Assembly (NCBI GenBank): GCA_019217005.1
Contig: JAHBNG010000133.1
Coordinates: forward strand, 1 to 41,551
Reading direction: 5' to 3'
DNA from: Chloroflexi bacterium TSY
Lineage (GTDB): Bacteria > Chloroflexota > Anaerolineae > Caldilineales > Caldilineaceae
DNA length: 41,551 nucleotides
The translations under genes were made by a program, and so were the position numbers. Below the pieces are notes generated by a model, which saw only the letters and a list, made by a program, of their open reading frames with translations, had not been told where the DNA came from and made no database searches. Numbering within the stretch: the first letter of the stretch is position 1; the number at the start of each line of letters is the position of its first letter. Of the stretch, positions 37,153 to 41,551 are shown piece after piece.

Positions 37153-40100
37153 TCAATTGGACTCGACGAATCCCCCAAAAATGGGACGCACCCTCTGGAT
37201 GGGGGGATAGGCCAGATGTTTTTCCATTTGGAACCAGGGGACCATCCACGGCTCCTCGGCCCACACCTTATGCAGCAAGGCCACATATTGATCCACCAAC
37301 ATTCGAATCCGGACATCATGGTCGACCGTACCATCACCAACCTCCAACGGCCCGACCAATCTGGCCTGGATCCGGCCATCAGCGTCTATCCTGTTGACCA
37401 GGACGAATACCGCTGCGCCCGTCATCAGCGCCAGCTCGGCAAAACTCGTCCGAAATGGCCGACGGCGACCGTGAAAATCGTACTCGAGACCTGCACTGCG
37501 GCCATGATGCCCGTCCCCCGCAATGGTGACGATGCCGCCCTCCTGCAGGGTCCGACGCGCGGTGTTCAGCTGTTGAGAGAAGAGCGTGTTCTCCAGAATC
37601 TCACTATCCAGGCCCATCTGTTGGACATAGAGGTGGGCACCACCGATGCCATATCCTTGAACGGCAGCATCCCTAGACCATCTGGCACCGATCAAAGAAA
37701 GCCAGGAAACTACATTGTCATGACAGAGGACGAGGAGAACGCCTTTCTTCTGCGCCACGGTCTTTTCAAGCAACTCAAAGCCTTCCGTCCGTACCTGATT
37801 GGCGTACCGTCGCTGCTGCGCTTTCTCGCTGGGCATCCGGCCCCAAGGGCCGATCTGGTAATGATAGAGGCTGCCGTAGAACAGGCTTCGTTGAACGACT
37901 TCTCTTTCGTCCAGCCCGCTCTCAATAACGGCAAGAAATCGGCGGATTTGCCCAACATAGTAGCGGAACAATAGGTGCTGCATCGAATGGTATCTCAGCG
38001 ACCAATCGAGTAACCGAAAGGCCCATGGATAGGGAATCCAGTTTGCGGCAACGCTTGCCCAGATCCGACGCCGATGCCAACCCATTCGCAACAGGTTTTT
38101 CGAGTGACGTGAGGCGCTGGGCCGTTCAAGCTGGTCGTATAGATCATCTACGGTTTCAGTCTGGCCTTGGGGCACAGAAAGACCGTGAGAACCGGTCGGC
38201 GGACCCGAGCGTCTCTTGCTTGTCACGTCCACTCCAGTCGCCTGATCTGGATCGAGCAATGCTGCGAGCTGAGCCACAGTTGGGTTTCGGAAAAATTTCT
38301 TGAGCGGCATCTTCAAGCCGAACTGCTTCTCGATCTGCCCGATAAGACGTACAGAAATCAGTGAGTGGCCGCCCAACTCAAAGAAATTGTCATGAATCCC
38401 TACCCTGTCAACGCCAAGCAGCTCGGACCAGATGGCGGCAACCTGCGCTTCGAGGAGCGTGCTAGGGGCGACGAAAGCGATCTCCAGATCGGGACGATCT
38501 GTGCCAGGTGCAGGCAAGGCACGACGATCCACCTTACCCGATGGCGTCAGCGGTAGCTGGTCCAATATTACAAATGCAGAAGGAATCATATAGTCTGGCA
38601 AGGTTGACTCTAGGTAGCTACGTAAGTTTGCTGTCAGCGTCGAACTGGGCGGAACCGCCGCTGCGACAGGATCCTCGTGTGGCACTTGTTGGCCGTTGCG
38701 CCCCAACGTCTCACCCGATATCTCTTTGGAACGAAATGCATTTGTGGTCTTGTCAGTGGGAACGACATAAGCCACAAGACGTTTGTTTCCCAATGACATT
38801 TCTTGTGTCGCTACGACGGCTTCCCGCACGTCAGCATGTTGGCTGAGTACGGCTTCGATTTCGCCCAATTCAATCCGATACCCGCGTAGCTTGACCTGAT
38901 TGTCCACGCGACCCAGAATTCGATATTCCCACTTGGCAGCCAGCGAGCCACATCCCCAGTGCGGTAGAGCCGTCCCGGATTCTCTCGGGGACCAAACGGA
39001 TTCGATAGAAACCGTTCGTCTGTCAACACCTGACTGTTGTGATAGCCTCTGGCGACACCATCGCCACCCGCATACAACTCACCCCACACCCCAATAGGCA
39101 CCGGCTCTTGCTGGCTATCCAGGATATATACTCGAGTATTGGCGATGGGGCGACCAATTGGAATAGAACTACCTGCTCGATTCATTTCTGAAATCGGGAA
39201 ACAACAGGTGAAGGTGGTGTTCTCGGTTGGGCCATAGCCATTGATCAGTTGGCAGTTAGGCAGAGCTTGCCGCTCTATCTACGTGAAACCGATAGCACAT
39301 CACCGCCGGCCAGAAGCCAGCGTAGCGACTGCAAAGCGTCTAGCTGCTCATCTACCATTTGATGAAACAGACCAGACGTCAACCACAAGGTCGTAATTCG
39401 ATGCTCTTGAATCGCTTCACCTAACTCGTGTAAAGACGGATTGGCTGGCGGCATCACCACCAACTGGCCACCGTTGAGCAGCGGTCCCCAGATTTCGAGC
39501 GTGGCTGCATCAAAGGAGATGGGGGCAAACTGCAAGAACAGATCGTCCTGAGAGAGCTGGATGAAATCGGTATTTTTGACCAGCCGCACCACGTTCCGAT
39601 GCATGACGCTAACTCCTTTGGGACGACCAGTAGACCCTGAGGTATACATGATGTAAGCCAGGTTCTCTGCCGATACGCTTGCGATGGACGAAAGTGTGGA
39701 TTGATCTGCCCGTAGGTCGAGGGTATCAAGACAGAGTTTCGTTGGCCTTTCAGGCAAAATGGTATACAACTTTTCCTGTGTCAGCAGCACCGAAGCAGCA
39801 GTGTCTTCGAGCATATAGGCAATACGCTCTTGGGGATAGGTTGGATCCAGCGGAACATAGGCACCACCGGCCTTAAGGATGCCCAACAGGCCTACCACCA
39901 TCTCCAGAGAGCGCTCCACACAGATGCCTACCAAGACATCCGGACCCACGCCTTGTTGAATCAGATAATGAGCCAGTTGATTGGCGCGCTGATTCAGTTC
40001 GAGATAGGTCAGCCTCTCACCTTCAAAGACAACGGCAACGGCATGGGGCGTACGCTCTACTTGCTCCTCGAACAACTGATGGATGCACTGATCCTTTGGG

Positions 40101-41530
40101 TAGTCGGTAACCGTGTCATTCCACGCCATCAGAATCTGGTGGCGTTCGGCAGTGGTCAAGAGGGGTAATTTTAGAATTGAGCAACTTGGGTTTGCGACAA
40201 TGCCTGCAAGCAATGTCTGGTAGTGTCCCATCATGCGTTCAATGGTTACCGCATCGAATAGATCCACGTTGTAGACACAGCCACCACCAAGTCTCTCACC
40301 TTCTTCCCAAAGATGCAGTTCCATATCAAAGCGCACATTCTGGACACCCAGATCCAGAGGCCTGACTTGAAGGCCCTCGAGTTCTATCGCTTGTCTTGGT
40401 GTATTTTGCAGCGCAAAGAACCTGGACCAACGGGTTGTGGCTGAGACTGCGTTCGAGTGAGAGTTCTTCAACCAGCCGTTCAAATGGCAGATCTTGGTGG
40501 TCATATGCTGCTTGGGTGTCGTGCCGCACTTACGCTAGCAGATCGAGAAAGCTCGGATTGTCCGACAGATCCGTGCGCAAGACCAGTGTATTGACAAAGA
40601 AGCCGATCAACTCTTCGACCTCTTGGCGGTTACGGTTGGCGCTCGGAGAGCCAATTACGATGTCGTCCTGACCACTGTAACGTGCAAGCAAGACTTGGAA
40701 AGCCGCCAATAGAGTCATGAAGAGCGTCGTCCCAGATTGTTGGCTAAGTGCCCGTAACCGCTGGGTTAACTCAGTGTTGATGCTGAACCGAACTGCGCCG
40801 CCGCGGAATGTCTGGGCCCGCGGGCGGGGGCGGTCAGTAGGCAATTTCAGTAGGGTCGGAGCATCAGCCAGTCGCTCTGTCCAATAACCAAGTTGTTTTT
40901 GGAGAACATCATCTTTCATCCACGCTCGTTGCCAGGCTGCGTAGTCGGTATACTGAATGGGCAGGTCGCGTAAGGGCGAAGGCAGCCCGTTGGAAAATGA
41001 CTTATACAAGGTTGCCAATTCCGCCAGAAGACAGCCATGGACCAACCGTCGGATACGATATGGTGTAACGAGCAGCAAACATGTTCTTCCTCGCCCAATT
41101 CCAACAATGTGCCTCGTAGCATGGAGTCATGGCTCAGATCAAATGTTCGCATTGTGTCTTCTATGGCTAGCGTTGGATTTCAGCTTCTTGCTCATTTTCG
41201 TCCAGGTGGCGGAGATCGACCATAGGAATGGCTAAGGCTGCGGCAGGAGTGATTTTCTGATACAGCTCACCGTCCCCCTCGACAAAGGTTGTGCGCAGCA
41301 CTTCATGGCGCCGCACGATCTCACCCAGGCTATTCATGAGGGCTTTCCGATTGAGTGAACCCGTTAACTTCAGAGCCCACGCCATGTTGTAAGCCGAATT
41401 GTCTGCTTCTATCTGATGTAGGAACCACAGCCTTTGCTGGGCGAATGAGAGGGGTGGAAACTCAACCGAATCTCCCTTTTTGATCGTCGGCACTGGGGGC
41501 AGATCAAATTCTGCTTCCAATAGGTAGTCC
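37153..41530 (-). pseudogene. NRPS module (C-A-PCP) fused to LpxL/HtrB-like acyltransferase, decayed and 5'-truncated
   Basis: The order is: condensation domain (LSFAQQRLWFLHQIE, HHIVSDGWS, FFVNTLVLRTDLS, YDHQDLPFERLVEEL); adenylation domain (YIMYTSGSTGRPKGVSV, NGYGPTENTTF, YRTGDVARW, NQVKLRGYRIELGEIEAV, PSGKVDRRALPAP); carrier protein (DNFFELGGHSLISVRLIG); then ~330 residues resembling lipid A-type or lyso-lipid acyltransferases (GVLLVLCHDNVVSWLSLIGA, GGIVTIAGDGHHG, PFRTSFAELALMTGAAVFV). My reading of the specificity pocket is DALWLGGTFK, close to the valine code DAFWIGGTFK. Frameshifts lie near 41165, 41020, 40422, 39280 and 38912, and a TAA replaces CAA at 40530-40532. The coding sequence continues upstream but is cut by MITE-beta at 41531. 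The expected acidic residue of the acyltransferase H-x4-D/E motif is not obvious. Probably a pseudogene, though some frameshifts could be sequence errors. Confidence 0.85.
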
Positions 41531-41551
41531 CAGTAGATCCAAATTTCAGGT
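41531..41551 (-). mobile_element. MITE-beta end, truncated by the window edge
   Basis: The last 21 bases match the right terminal end of MITE-beta in reverse complement (CAGTAGATCCAAATTTCAGG). The NRPS frame runs directly into it, so the element sits inside that gene. If it is complete, AGTCC (41526-41530) should reappear on its far side as the 5-bp duplication. Confidence 0.75.

Overview
The window looks like a chromosomal segment of a Chloroflexota bacterium, probably an Anaerolineae/Caldilinea-type filament former. This is an inference. It rests on an rpsF-rpsR pair followed by a SurA/PrsA-like foldase with a Thr/Pro 'TATATAT' linker, a bS18 with a long disordered N-terminal extension, a membrane-embedded MutS paralogue, and a divergent CapA protein with a TGVTAMVR motif. 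No tRNA, rRNA or CRISPR was seen.

Layout. (1) 1-3016: a mobile-element landing zone, with a hairpin-forming inverted repeat, a frameshifted IS110-family transposase and a complete but frameshifted IS1595-family element. (2) 3040-9720: ordinary chromosome on the minus strand: parvulin foldase (frameshifted), rpsR, rpsF, a YfcG-like glutathione transferase, a membrane MutS-like ATPase and a small membrane protein. (3) 9916-16720: a composite transposon made of two directly oriented copies (A, B) of a ~1.5-kb IS around a 3.8-kb glycosyltransferase cargo. The outer ends are flanked by a 5-bp duplication, TAATA. (4) 17088-19141: a possible tiny membrane ORF and a CapA-family protein. (5) 19281-32505: the home copy of the same glycosyltransferase cargo, inverted and present twice in tandem between IS copies C, D and E. 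(6) 32669-36788: a sulfotransferase split by an IS630-family element, and an MsbA-type ABC exporter whose start abuts a 155-bp MITE. (7) 37153-41530: the last part of a non-ribosomal peptide synthetase (C-A-PCP) fused to an LpxL/HtrB-like acyltransferase, with five frameshifts and one stop. It is cut by another MITE at the window edge.

Removing each insertion together with one copy of its target duplication restores three open genes exactly in frame: a GT4 glycosyltransferase (363 aa; its home 3' part also carries one extra G), an ArnT/PMT-like GT39 protein (488 aa) and the sulfotransferase (294 aa). The ancestral locus was therefore a minus-strand series: NRPS-acyltransferase, ABC exporter, sulfotransferase, GT4, GT4, GT2, GT39. 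Such a set would suit the assembly, sulfation and export of a surface glycan or glycolipid/lipopeptide; the product is unknown. The locus has since been broken by at least five mobile-element families, and part of it has been amplified to three copies.

Caution: many reading-frame breaks are single-base changes, several of them in homopolymers (including in the foldase gene), so some may be sequencing errors rather than true decay.
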